A stretch of DNA of 64,000 bases from Bradyrhizobium sp. CCBAU 51765 (GCF_015291725.1 NZ_CP030038.1:2097001-2161000); one strand, 5' to 3'. Shown: positions 1 through 8,203, numbered from the stretch's first letter. Numbers and translations are program-made. Notes: a model not told the origin generated them from the sequence alone.

Positions 1-1
1 C

Positions 2-262
2 TGCGGCACGCCGGTTGCGGCGTTTCCGGTGACGGGACCGAAGGACGTCATCGCCGATCACCCGATCGGCGCGATCGACCACGACCTGCGCACCGCGTGC
101 CTGCGCGCGCTCACAATGTCGCGCGAGACCTGCCGCAATTTCGCGCTGGAGCGCTCCTGGGAGAACAGCGCGCGTCAGTTCGTCGGCAATCTCACCTCTC
201 TTCAGCCCAGCCGCGCCTTGCGTGCCTCGCCTCGCATGGCGCGGCGGCCGGTGCGCAGCTGA
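2..262 (+). CDS. Glycosyltransferase, GT4 type (3' end only)
   Basis: The reading frame is open from the window edge to a TGA at 260-262, giving the last 86 residues of a protein that starts outside the window. The visible part holds GTPVAAFPVTGP, which resembles the donor-binding C-terminal segment of GT-B glycosyltransferases of family GT4, followed by an Arg/Ala-rich helical tail. The substrate cannot be told from this piece. It ends 33 bp before pmtA on the same strand, so the two may be cotranscribed, and a role in envelope lipid glycosylation is a reasonable guess. The family call rests on one motif and the general style. Confidence 0.6.
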   Translation, partial: CGTPVAAFPVTGPKDVIADHPIGAIDHDLRTACLRALTMSRETCRNFALERSWENSARQFVGNLTSLQPSRALRASPRMARRPVRS

Positions 263-295
263 TCGTCAATTCGAACCACAGCGAGAACCTCATCG

Positions 296-985
296 ATGGC
301 TAAGATCATGAACCTTGACGGCACGCAGCAGCTCGACCTCACCCGTGGCACGGTCGAGCAGGCCTATGACCGCTGGGCGCCCGTCTACGACCTCGTGTTC
401 GGCGGCGTGTTCGCCAAGGGGCGGCAGGCCGCGATCGCGGCCACCAACAAGATCGGCGGCCGCGTGCTCGAGGTCGGCGTCGGTACCGGCATCTCGCTGC
501 CGCTCTATGCCCCCAACGTTCGCATCTTCGGCACCGACATTTCGGAAGCGATGCTGGACAAGGCCCGCCGCCGGGTGAAGGAGCAGAAGCTGAAGAACGT
601 CGAGGGCCTCGCGGTGATGGACGCCGAGAAGCTCGAATTCCCTGACAATTCCTTCGACGTCGTGATGGCGCAATATGTCGTGACGGCCGTGCCGAACCCG
701 GAGAAGGCGCTCGACGAATTCGCCCGCGTGCTGCGCCCGGGCGGCGAGCTGATCATCCTGACGCGCGTCAGCGCCGACGCCGGCGTGCGCCGCTTCATCG
801 AGCAGAAGCTCCAGCCGGTGGTGCGTCCGCTCGGCTTCCGCACCGCCGAATTCGCCTGGTCGCGCTATGCCAAGTGGCTCTCCGGCGCGAACGGCATCGA
901 GCTCGCCGAGCGCCGCCTGATCCCGCCGCTCGGCCATTTCTCGCTGGTGCGCTTCCGCAAGGTCGACGTCGCCAAGGCCGCATGA
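296..985 (+). CDS. pmtA: Phosphatidylethanolamine N-methyltransferase (PmtA type)
   Basis: The 229-residue protein is a class I SAM-dependent methyltransferase. Motif I (VLEVGVGTGISLPLY, about residues 57-71), an acidic residue after the second strand (GTDISEAML) and a post-motif LRPGGELIILTR are all visible. The overall pattern matches the soluble rhizobial and Rhodobacter PmtA enzymes, which methylate phosphatidylethanolamine three times to phosphatidylcholine on the inner membrane. Start 296 gives a slightly longer N-terminus than usual; ATG 308 is an alternative. A phosphatidylserine decarboxylase, which supplies its substrate, lies 2.6 kb downstream. The family call is good; the exact substrate is inferred from similarity. 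Confidence 0.8.
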   Translation: MAKIMNLDGTQQLDLTRGTVEQAYDRWAPVYDLVFGGVFAKGRQAAIAATNKIGGRVLEVGVGTGISLPLYAPNVRIFGTDISEAMLDKARRRVKEQKLKNVEGLAVMDAEKLEFPDNSFDVVMAQYVVTAVPNPEKALDEFARVLRPGGELIILTRVSADAGVRRFIEQKLQPVVRPLGFRTAEFAWSRYAKWLSGANGIELAERRLIPPLGHFSLVRFRKVDVAKAA

Positions 986-1118
986 GGAAGGCGGCTTGAG
1001 CTTACGCGTCGCGTGCGTCACCGCGCCGCTGCACATCGTCACATGACAAAATGATGATGTCACACGGCCTACATCGAATCCCTGTAATCCCGTACCCGAA
1101 AGCATTTTGGGGGAGAGC

Positions 1119-1778
1119 ATGATCAAGAATTATCTCGAGCAGCTGCGGATCCAGCGCTGGGACGACCATCGCTACTATCACCACAGCCGCATCAACCAGA
1201 GCCTGCACTTCGTCAGCGCGCTGAGCTTCCTGTTCGCCTATGTGTGGCTGTTCATCGACCCCGTGGTCTCCGCGCTGGTCGGTTGGCTGGTGTCGATGAC
1301 CTCGCGCCAGGCCGGTCACTTCTTCTTCGAGCCGCACGATTACGACCACATCAATCAGGCGACGCACGAGTACAAGGAAGAGATCAAGGTGGGCTACAAT
1401 TTGCAGCGCAAGGTGGTGCTGATGGCGATCTGGGCGTTCTCGCCGCTGGTGCTGCTCGTCGATCCCACGCTGTTCGGCCTGTTCACGCCCTGGGCGAGCG
1501 CGACCGACTTCATGCGCCAGGTCGCCAAGATCTGGCTGGTGATCGGCGGCGGCGGCCTTCTGTTCCGAACCGTGCATCTGTTCTTCATTCGCGACGTCGA
1601 GACCGGTCTTGTCTGGATGACCAAGATCCTGACCGACCCCTTCCACGATCTGATGCTCTATCGCAGCGCTCCGCTCGCCCTCATGCGCGGCGAGTTGATG
1701 GACCCCGGCCTGCACCTCAACCCCGAGCACACGCTGGGCCTGATCGGCGAGCCCACGCTCGAAGAGCAGCACGCCTGA
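1119..1778 (+). CDS. DUF962/Mpo1-like integral membrane protein
   Basis: ATG 1119 follows a clear GGGGGAGAG ribosome-binding site, giving 219 residues; an in-frame TTG at 1107 is less likely. About four hydrophobic segments are visible (near residues 30-60, 95-120 and 135-160). Before and after the first membrane pair lie YHHSRINQSLH and RQAGHFFFEP, which resemble the conserved YHxNxxNxxxH and QFxGHxxxE blocks of the DUF962/Mpo1 family. Yeast Mpo1 is an iron-dependent dioxygenase of 2-hydroxy fatty acids. The C-terminus is longer than in yeast Mpo1. Position downstream of pmtA suggests a lipid-related role, but that is inference. It could also be an unrelated His-rich membrane protein. Confidence 0.55.
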   Translation: MIKNYLEQLRIQRWDDHRYYHHSRINQSLHFVSALSFLFAYVWLFIDPVVSALVGWLVSMTSRQAGHFFFEPHDYDHINQATHEYKEEIKVGYNLQRKVVLMAIWAFSPLVLLVDPTLFGLFTPWASATDFMRQVAKIWLVIGGGGLLFRTVHLFFIRDVETGLVWMTKILTDPFHDLMLYRSAPLALMRGELMDPGLHLNPEHTLGLIGEPTLEEQHA

Positions 1779-1819
1779 GCGCGCTGGTCTTACCAAGCAC
1801 TTCGATGTCTCATGGTTAC

Positions 1820-1905
1820 GTCATGCCCGGGCTTGTCCCGGGCATCCACGTCTTGGAGCTACCTCGTGGAGACGCGTGGAAGGCCGGGACAAGCCCGGCC
1901 TTGAC
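1820..1905. repeat. Palindromic intergenic repeat, family A copy 1
   Basis: The element begins with GTCATGCCCGGGCTTGTCCC and ends with the complementary GGGACAAGCCCGGCCTTGAC, so it can fold into a long hairpin with smaller internal stems. A second copy lies at 6667-6750. It fills the gap between two convergent genes and may act as a bidirectional terminator. Confidence 0.8.
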
Positions 1906-1924
1906 GGCGTTCGTGGAACCGGCC

Positions 1925-3589
1925 TCAGCGCCCGAAGCGCTTCGCCAGCATCTCTTTCAGGATCTGCCGTTTGATCTGCTTGTTGGTGAGCATGCCGTCG
2001 TGCGACCAGAAGCCGTCGGCCTTCATCTTTTCGGCGGCGCGGACGAAGCGTTCGGCGACTTCGGTGAAGTCGGCGTCGGTGTAGTTGAGGCTGAAGATCA
2101 GCCGGCCGGTGCCGACCCAGCTCAGCGCCAGGCCCTCGGCGCGCAGGTAGTATTGCAGCATCCAGTTGTAGCGGGACGGCGTGGTGTATTTCACCGTCCA
2201 GATCGAGGAGAAGTTGGCGAACCGCACCGGCAGGTCGGCGCTCTCCATCATCCGGTTGAGCGTTTGGACGCGGCCGTTCCAGGTTTCCTCGAGGCCGTCA
2301 TAGACCGCGCGGAAGTTCGGGCTGGCGAGGCGGCTCAGGAACTCGTCCATCGCCGTCATGACGTAGGGATGCGAATTGAAAGTGCCGCGGGCGAAGCAGA
2401 TGTCGGCGGGACGATCGTCGCGGAAGCGGCGCATCAATTCCTTCTTGCCGCAGACCACGCCGACCGGCAGGCCGCCGGCGAGGCTCTTGCCGTAGGTGAC
2501 CATGTCGGCGCGCACGCCGAAATATTCCTGGGCGCCGCCGGCGGCGAGACGGAAGCCGACGAAGACCTCGTCGAAGATCAGGACGATGCCGCGTTCGGTG
2601 CAGACCTCGCGCAGCGTCCTCAGCCACTCCGTGTAGGCGGCCCGATCGAAATTGCCGCCGCGGGAGGAATCGACCAGCGAGGAATCGCCGGGCGCGTTTG
2701 CGTTGGGATGCAGGCCCTGCAGCGGATTGACCAGCACGCAGGCGATGTCCTTGCGCGTCTTCAGCACGTGCAGCGTCTTCTCGGACATCTCGGCGAGGGT
2801 GTAGGTCTCGTGCGTGGGGATGGGATTGCCGACGCCGGGCTGCACGTCACCCCACCAGCCGTGATAGGCGCCGGCGAAACGGACGAGATGGGTGCGCTTG
2901 GTGTGGTAGCGCGCCAGCCGCACCGCCTGCATCACGGCTTCGGTGCCGGACATGTGGAACGAGACTTCGTCGAGGCCCGAGATCCGGCAGAGCCGGGTCA
3001 CGTTGTCGAGGATGACGGGGTGGTAGGGGCCGAGCACCGGTCCGAGCGCATGCGCCCGCTTCTCGGCGCCCTCGATGCATTCCTTGTAGAAGTCGTTGCC
3101 GAAGATGTTGACGCCGTACGAGCCGGTGAGATCGTAAGAGGTGTTGCCGTCGACGTCGGTGACTGTGACGCCGCGCGAGGACTCCATGAAGGTAGAAGTG
3201 CCCAGGTGCTCGCGGACGAGACGCGAGAACTGGAACGGCACGCGGTAGCTCTCGGTGAAGTTCAGGTCGGAGATCTTGTCCGCCGCCTCCTTCGTCATCG
3301 CGCGGCCCTTCGGGTAGCGCTCGGCGTAGAGGCGGGCGAGGCGGAAGAAGCCGTCCTTGCGTTGCGCGGCGATGTTCGCGGGCGCACCGTCGCAGGAGAA
3401 ATAGTCGTTCTCTCCGTACTCGTAGAACGGCAGCAGCCGCGCTACCCGGCGCGACATCTTGGAGTGCCCGGCGAGCGACCGGTGCTTGGCGCGGGAGAGT
3501 TCGATGCGCGCCTTGAGCTTCGGGAAGGCGGCGGCAGCGGACGCTGCGGCGGCCACGGACATCGAGAGAATCGGGAGTGTCGTTTCCAT
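1925..3589 (-). CDS. Class III PLP-dependent aminotransferase (glutamate-1-semialdehyde aminomutase-like)
   Basis: The 554-residue protein has the hallmarks of class III aminotransferases: SGTEAVMQAVRLAR (about 214-227), AYHGWWGD, FDEVFVGFR with the PLP-pyridine Asp near 340, and YGKSLAGGLPVG with the Schiff-base Lys at 368. It resembles the glutamate-1-semialdehyde aminomutase branch but carries about 130 extra N-terminal residues, so it is probably not the haem enzyme HemL. The substrate is unknown. Its start is only 35 bp from the divergent psd gene, so the two share a promoter region, which hints at a link to phospholipid or amino-alcohol metabolism. The first 20 residues are Ala-rich and hydrophobic. 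Confidence 0.8.
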   Translation of the reverse strand: METTLPILSMSVAAAASAAAAFPKLKARIELSRAKHRSLAGHSKMSRRVARLLPFYEYGENDYFSCDGAPANIAAQRKDGFFRLARLYAERYPKGRAMTKEAADKISDLNFTESYRVPFQFSRLVREHLGTSTFMESSRGVTVTDVDGNTSYDLTGSYGVNIFGNDFYKECIEGAEKRAHALGPVLGPYHPVILDNVTRLCRISGLDEVSFHMSGTEAVMQAVRLARYHTKRTHLVRFAGAYHGWWGDVQPGVGNPIPTHETYTLAEMSEKTLHVLKTRKDIACVLVNPLQGLHPNANAPGDSSLVDSSRGGNFDRAAYTEWLRTLREVCTERGIVLIFDEVFVGFRLAAGGAQEYFGVRADMVTYGKSLAGGLPVGVVCGKKELMRRFRDDRPADICFARGTFNSHPYVMTAMDEFLSRLASPNFRAVYDGLEETWNGRVQTLNRMMESADLPVRFANFSSIWTVKYTTPSRYNWMLQYYLRAEGLALSWVGTGRLIFSLNYTDADFTEVAERFVRAAEKMKADGFWSHDGMLTNKQIKRQILKEMLAKRFGR

Positions 3590-3624
3590 GACAACAAGCG
3601 CTAACCCTGCGAGCTGACAGATTC

Positions 3625-4488
3625 ATGACAGTCAAAGCCCTCATCGCCTCTTTCACCCAGCAGGAAGACCTCAACTTCCTGTTGACCAACCGCATCCCCC
3701 GCGCGGCCCTGACCCGCTTCATGGGCTGGTTCTCCAAGGTCGAGAATCCGCTCGTCCGCGACTTCTCGATCGCGCTGTGGAAGCTGTTCTCGGACCTCGA
3801 TCTGTCGGAGGCGCGCAAGACGCATTTCAAGAGCCTGCACGACTGCTTCACCCGGGAGCTGAAGCCGGGCCTGCGGCCGTTTGATCCGGATCCGGCGGTG
3901 GTGGCGAGTCCCTCTGATGGAATCGTCGGCGCCCACGGCAAGATCGCCGACACCGAGCTGTTCCAGGTCAAGGGTGCGCCCTATTCGCTGCTCGACCTGC
4001 TCGGCGATTCCGCGCTGGTCGACCAGCATCGCAACGGCTCCTTCGCTACGCTGCGGCTGACGTCGAGCATGTATCACCGCTTCCACGCACCCTATGACGC
4101 CCATATCGAACGCGTCACGCTGATCCATGGCGACGTCTGGAACGTCAACCCGATCGCGCTCAAGCGCGTCGAGCGGCTGTTCTGCAAGAACGAGCGCGCG
4201 GTGATCCGTACCCACCTCTCGACCGGCGAGGCGGTGACACTGGTGCCCGTTGCGGCGATCCTGGTCGCGAGCATCCGGTTGCACTTCCTCGATATGGTGC
4301 TGAACGCGCAGACGAAGGGGCCGGTCAATTTCCCCTGTGACGTCAATGTGGCCAAGGGCGAGGAGCTCGGCTGGTTCGAGCACGGCTCGACCATCATCAT
4401 CCTGGCGCCCGGCGATTTCAACTTCTGCGACGGCATCGCCGAGGGCTCGCGCATTCGCGCGGGTCAAGCGCTCTTGAGGAGAAAGTAG
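3625..4488 (+). CDS. psd: Phosphatidylserine decarboxylase proenzyme (E. coli-like type)
   Basis: The 287-residue protein makes phosphatidylethanolamine from phosphatidylserine. The catalytic Asp98 (SPSDGIVG) and His in MYHRFH (151/154) are present, and the self-cleavage site that generates the pyruvoyl group reads HGST (residues 253-256, cleavage before Ser255) instead of the common LGST. Length and order resemble E. coli Psd, not the short form of about 230 residues known from several rhizobia. No pssA gene follows, unlike the usual rhizobial psd-pssA arrangement. It is divergent from the aminotransferase gene and 66 bp upstream of a Nudix gene. Confidence 0.85.
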   Translation: MTVKALIASFTQQEDLNFLLTNRIPRAALTRFMGWFSKVENPLVRDFSIALWKLFSDLDLSEARKTHFKSLHDCFTRELKPGLRPFDPDPAVVASPSDGIVGAHGKIADTELFQVKGAPYSLLDLLGDSALVDQHRNGSFATLRLTSSMYHRFHAPYDAHIERVTLIHGDVWNVNPIALKRVERLFCKNERAVIRTHLSTGEAVTLVPVAAILVASIRLHFLDMVLNAQTKGPVNFPCDVNVAKGEELGWFEHGSTIIILAPGDFNFCDGIAEGSRIRAGQALLRRK

Positions 4489-4554
4489 CCTTCAATCTGC
4501 CGTCGCCGCTGGCTATATCGTCTGTCGGGGACGACGATTTTGGATGTGTGAGCG

Positions 4555-5118
4555 ATGGCGCGGGCGCCGGTCTTGGCCGCGGGGGGAATTGTGCTGCGGC
4601 GTGGCTCGGCGCCGCTGATTGCGGTCGTGCGCCAGCGCAAGCGCAACGAATGGGTCCTCCCCAAGGGCAAGCTCGACGACGGCGAGACGCCGAAGGAAGC
4701 CGCGCACCGCGAGGTGCTGGAGGAGACAGGCCACGACGTCGCCGTGCACGAATTTCTGGGCACCCTCGTTTATCAGTCCGGCGGGCGCTCCAAGGTCGTG
4801 CATTTCTGGCGGATGGAAGCTGACGGCGAGCCGGTCCGCAAGCTGATGAACGACATCAAGGCGGTCGACTGGCTGACGCTGGACGATGCGATTGCCCGAC
4901 TGTCGCGCGAATATGAGCGCGCGTTCCTCAATCAGGTCGGTCCGATCGCGCTTACGGCGGCGGGGCTGGCAGCGTCGCCGCCGCCCGAGCCGGCGCAAGC
5001 GGCCGATGACATCGATACCGCCTTGCAGACGCTGACGCCGGCCGAGGCGGCGTCCGTCGACGAGCTGCGCCACGGTTTGCTGCAAAAGGTGAAGGCGTGG
5101 CTGCGCGGCGAGGCGTGA
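4555..5118 (+). CDS. Nudix hydrolase
   Basis: The 187-residue protein carries a complete Nudix box, GX5EX7REVLEETGH, at about residues 40-62, so it should hydrolyse a nucleoside diphosphate linked to another moiety in a Mg2+-dependent way. The N-terminal strand AAGGIVLRRG and the KRNEWVLPKGKL segment resemble the diadenosine-polyphosphate or MutT-like branch. The Ala/Pro-rich C-terminal 50 residues are extra and of unknown role. The substrate cannot be predicted. It lies downstream of psd on the same strand with a 66 bp gap. Confidence 0.8.
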   Translation: MARAPVLAAGGIVLRRGSAPLIAVVRQRKRNEWVLPKGKLDDGETPKEAAHREVLEETGHDVAVHEFLGTLVYQSGGRSKVVHFWRMEADGEPVRKLMNDIKAVDWLTLDDAIARLSREYERAFLNQVGPIALTAAGLAASPPPEPAQAADDIDTALQTLTPAEAASVDELRHGLLQKVKAWLRGEA

Positions 5119-5169
5119 GACCTGTTCACTCCGCTCTGCCGCGCTCGCAATGACGGAGGGGCGGTGTCG

Positions 5170-6528
5170 TCACCGCCGCTCTTTCCTTTCCTTCGGAGAA
5201 GGCGCCGGTCTTCGTGGCGGTGTGAGGCGCTGCTGGAATCCACCGGGACGCTGCATGCCTGGCTGTTGAGCCGCCGGCTGGCCCGGCTGCGGCAGCACGA
5301 TTCCGTCGGGTTGGGATTGCATCTGTCCACCGCGCTGCGGCCGGGTTTGCGGCGCGGCGCCCGGCTGCGTTGCTTCTCCGCGGCGCGGTGCGCCTGTCGG
5401 GCGGCCTGCGCCTTGCGGCTGGCCCTGCTGTCCCTGGCCTGCGCGCCGGCCACCCGGCTGCATGGCGCCGCCTTGTCCCTGCCGCTGCGGCGGCTGCGCG
5501 CCTTGCCGGCCAGGCGTACCCGGCTGCTGCTGACCCGGACGGATGTTCTGGCCGGGCTGGCCGTTCGGCCGCTGTTGTGCCGGCGGCGTATTCGGCCGCA
5601 ATTGCTGCTGCTGCGGCTGGACCGGTCGCGGAATGCGGCTGAGCGCGCCCGGATTGGCGCGGCGGAAGTCGCGCTGCTCGGTGACGATCTGCCGGCCCGT
5701 GGTTTGTGCCAGATGCACCTGGCTGACGAAGCCGCGGTCGCGCGCGATCTGCTGCGCGGGAATCGTGATCGGTACCGCGGCAAAGCGCATGACGCCGCCA
5801 GCGGCGCCCGAACCCGGCCGGATCGCAAAGCCGCTGGACGGCTGTGTCAGCGCGCCGAGCCGCGTGCCGCTGCTGCGGTCGTCAACGTCGATGTGGCCGA
5901 CCCGGCCGTCGGCGTCGGGATAGAGCTTGATGTTGACGTTGCTGGCCCTGCTCGCCGCGCCTTCCGGCACCTCGACGACGCCGGTGGTGCCGCGGATGCC
6001 GAGCGTTGCCGTCGGCGTGGTGATCTTCATGTCGCCGGTCTTCGCCACCGCTGCCGCCACGAAGGCAACCGTGCCCTTGCCGACGTCGAAGATCGCCGAA
6101 TTCTGCCTGCCGCCGTCCTCGTAGACGTAATTGTCGATCGTGATTTTGGCGCTGGCCGAGAGATTGAACGTGGTGGCGTCGTTGAAGGTGATGCCGAGCG
6201 AGGAGTTCGACGAGGTCTGCACCACGTCGTTGAGATAGATGTCGTCGCGCACGCGCAGCGGATAGGAGTTCCTGTCGCGGATCACGGTCGCGATCCCCGT
6301 CACCGTCGCGACGTTGCCGATCGGCTCGATGGCGGCGGGCTGTGCGTCTGCAGCGGGTGTCGGTGAGGCCGACGGCGTCGGGGAGGGGCCGGGTATCGGC
6401 TGTGCCTGCGGCTGCGCCTGGGCGAGCTCGATGGCCTCGGAGCCGAATGCCATGTTGCTGCCGGCCAGCGGCAAGGCCAACAGGGCGAGCGCGAACACGA
6501 GGCGGGGCCAGGCTACCAATGAAGTCAC
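5170..6528 (-). CDS. Secreted FecR-domain protein with a Gln/Pro/Gly-rich tail
   Basis: The 452-residue protein starts with a signal peptide (hydrophobic residues 8-24). A FecR-like domain spans about residues 70-190: it contains YLNDVVQTSSNSSLGITF, DNYVYEDGG and ATLGIRGTTGVVEV, which match the periplasmic FecR fold. After residue 285 the chain becomes a long, low-complexity region rich in Gln, Pro, Gly and Arg that is probably disordered or wall-associated. No sigma factor gene is adjacent, so classical FecR anti-sigma signalling is not supported. The start codon is GTG 6528 and lacks a good ribosome-binding site; a TTG three codons later is possible. Confidence 0.75.
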   Translation of the reverse strand: MTSLVAWPRLVFALALLALPLAGSNMAFGSEAIELAQAQPQAQPIPGPSPTPSASPTPAADAQPAAIEPIGNVATVTGIATVIRDRNSYPLRVRDDIYLNDVVQTSSNSSLGITFNDATTFNLSASAKITIDNYVYEDGGRQNSAIFDVGKGTVAFVAAAVAKTGDMKITTPTATLGIRGTTGVVEVPEGAASRASNVNIKLYPDADGRVGHIDVDDRSSGTRLGALTQPSSGFAIRPGSGAAGGVMRFAAVPITIPAQQIARDRGFVSQVHLAQTTGRQIVTEQRDFRRANPGALSRIPRPVQPQQQQLRPNTPPAQQRPNGQPGQNIRPGQQQPGTPGRQGAQPPQRQGQGGAMQPGGRRAGQGQQGQPQGAGRPTGAPRRGEATQPGAAPQTRPQRGGQMQSQPDGIVLPQPGQPAAQQPGMQRPGGFQQRLTPPRRPAPSPKERKERR

Positions 6529-6842
6529 GAGGAGGTCCGGTGAGAACGCGAGGCGAGAGCTGCGGATTTCAGCCGCGGGCAGCTGAATGGCGGATGAACA
6601 TGGGCGGCAAGAGAGGGACGTTCAAGCAGCGCGCGATGCGAGCGTGGGGTCGGCTATTTCGGCAACGTCATGGCCGGGCTTGTCCCGGCCATCCACGCTT
6701 TGCCGGGCGGCACCAAGAACGTGGATGCCCGGGACAAGCCCGGGCATGACCAAGATTTGTGCGAGCCGCGCGAGATCCTCAGGTGCGCAATTGCGCACCA
6801 TAGTTCGATGCTTCGCATCGCCCCGGGATGACACCGTCGGTG
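6529..6842. other. Intergenic stretch between two minus-strand genes
   Basis: Apart from the family A palindrome at 6667-6750, no convincing gene or regulatory motif is visible here. The stretch separates the DUF2147 gene from the FecR-like gene and must contain the promoter of the latter. Confidence 0.5.
6667..6750. repeat. Palindromic intergenic repeat, family A copy 2
   Basis: The ends GTCATGGCCGGGCTTGTCCC and GGGACAAGCCCGGGCATGAC are complementary, and the inner ATCCACG/CGTGGAT arms also pair. The copy matches 1820-1905 in its arms and differs in its loop. Confidence 0.85.
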
Positions 6843-7595
6843 TCAGCTCACGCGCTTCCAGGTCTGGCCGCCGCAGAACATGCCGCCGAAGGCGCAACCC
6901 TGCACGCGCATCGCATTCGGACCCTTCATCGAGATCGTGGAATCGTAGTTGCGGCCGGAGTCGGGATCGTGGATGCGGCCGCTCCACTTCGAGCCGTCGG
7001 GCCTCATGTTGATCAGGATGCGCGCATTGGTCTTCTCGGCGTAACCGCAGAGATTGGCGCCGCACTGCTCGACGCGGACATTGCCCTTGTTCTCTTCGGT
7101 CGTCCACAGGCCGATCGGCGAGTTCGGCGCCGCCACGGGCGCGGTGGCAACAGGAGCCGGGGCCGGCGCAGCAACGACGGGAGCGGGCGGGGCAATCGGA
7201 GCAGGCGCAGGTTGCATCTTGTCGACGCCGACGGACGGAGCGGCGGCAACGGTCGCTGCCGGGGCGGCGGGCGTGGTCACGGCCGGCGCCGTGGGCGGAG
7301 CCGCCTGCACCGGAGCCGGCGCGGGCTGCGCCGTCGTGGGCGCGGGAGCCGGCGTGACGTCGAGGTCATCGTCCTTGAAACCGCCGAGGCCCTTGAGGTT
7401 GATGTCGTTCAGCTTGATCGGCTTGTCCGACAGGCCCGGTGCGACGATGGTCACGCAATCGAGCGAGGCGCAGTTGCGCGGCGTCTCGATGCGAATGCGC
7501 TGGCCTTCGATCTGGAACGAGATCGAATTGCCAGCATGTGCGGCGGCAGTCGAAGCGAGGAAGAGAGCGGTGGCGGCGATGGAGAGCTTGTTCAT
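6843..7595 (-). CDS. Secreted DUF2147-domain protein
   Basis: The 250-residue product has a classic signal peptide (MNKLSIAATALFLASTAAAHA). Residues 22-75 form a small N-terminal domain with a Cys pair (CASLDC), residues 78-160 are an Ala/Pro-rich linker, and residues 160-250 match the DUF2147 pattern: PIGLWTTEE at the start, CGYAEK, a DPDSGRNYDSTI core and a GQTWKRV end. The domain is a periplasmic or secreted beta-barrel-like module of unknown function. ATG 7595 was chosen because the signal peptide starts there; the frame stays open further upstream but that part is not protein-like. Confidence 0.8.
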   Translation of the reverse strand: MNKLSIAATALFLASTAAAHAGNSISFQIEGQRIRIETPRNCASLDCVTIVAPGLSDKPIKLNDINLKGLGGFKDDDLDVTPAPAPTTAQPAPAPVQAAPPTAPAVTTPAAPAATVAAAPSVGVDKMQPAPAPIAPPAPVVAAPAPAPVATAPVAAPNSPIGLWTTEENKGNVRVEQCGANLCGYAEKTNARILINMRPDGSKWSGRIHDPDSGRNYDSTISMKGPNAMRVQGCAFGGMFCGGQTWKRVS

Positions 7596-8079
7596 GACAA
7601 CCTCTGAAAATGGCGTGGTCGCGATATGACAGGTGTCGCTGGTGGATGAAGCGTGGTTCGACCCTACGCCGGGGTGCTCGGGTGTTCTGTGATGGGCGTC
7701 ACAACGGCGATCGCGCCTGTAGCGCGGGCTGGCCCTACACCTTGTCGGCGCCCAGGGGGGCCGCCCTTGCATCTTCACTGCGAGCTGCGCGGCTGGCTCG
7801 ATATCCATGAATTTCTCGCACGCGGCGAGATGCGCAGTGTCGTGCCCTCGCCATTTGCGGGAGAGCACCGCTTCGCTGGCCGACACTGTCTGCACGAGCA
7901 CAAGCGCGCTTGCTCGCCTCGTCCCCCGCAAGAGAAGGAAGAAGAGCCTGCGCTTGATGCGCCTCCAAAGCGTGATGGGATGAAGCTTGCTGCAACGACG
8001 GAGGTGCACTCCCTCTCCCGCTTGCTTGCGGGAGAGGTGAACGGCCCGCGGCGATCGATTCAACCCAAAGCCGTTCCGC
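7596..8079. other. Gene-free stretch with repeat fragments
   Basis: No convincing gene is seen. The right part (about 7843-8039) is a diverged family F element ending in a CCTCTCCCGC/GCGGGAGAGG palindrome at 8012-8037. The left part should hold the promoter of the DUF2147 gene. Confidence 0.5.
7843..8039. repeat. Family F repeat copy 1
   Basis: The element contains TTTGCGGGAGAG near its left end and a good CCTCTCCCGC-6 nt loop-GCGGGAGAGG hairpin at its right end (8012-8037). The same palindrome occurs at 12204-12338, 24694-24847, 46149-47563 (interrupted) and 61020-61172. Confidence 0.65.
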
Positions 8080-8163
8080 TTAGATCATGCCGAGGACGAT
8101 AGCGCCGACGAAGGCCATGGCGAGGTAGGCGGTGATAACGCTCAGTCTGCCGGCCAACGTCAT
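8080..8163 (-). CDS. Small single-pass membrane protein, 27 aa
   Basis: The product begins MTLAGRLSVITAYLAMAFVG and ends AIVLGMI, so nearly the whole chain is one hydrophobic helix after a short Arg-containing N-terminus. Third codon positions are strongly G/C, as in real genes here, and a GGGAGCGAC ribosome-binding site precedes the ATG. The stop codon touches a 30-bp repeat shared with 24642-24672. A TTAACCAT box lies 41 bp upstream. Function is unknown. The ORF is too short for statistical certainty, but codon use and composition favour it being real. Confidence 0.5.
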   Translation of the reverse strand: MTLAGRLSVITAYLAMAFVGAIVLGMI

Positions 8164-8203
8164 GAGGTCGCTCCCGATGGTCGCGCGCCCTGCCATGACC
8201 ATC

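Noticed and set aside
1244..3604. Very long plus-strand frame over the DUF962-like and aminotransferase genes
   Set aside because: It crosses two real genes and a palindrome, and its composition (Arg/Ala/Gly/Val-rich, no domains) is that of an antisense shadow in high-GC DNA.
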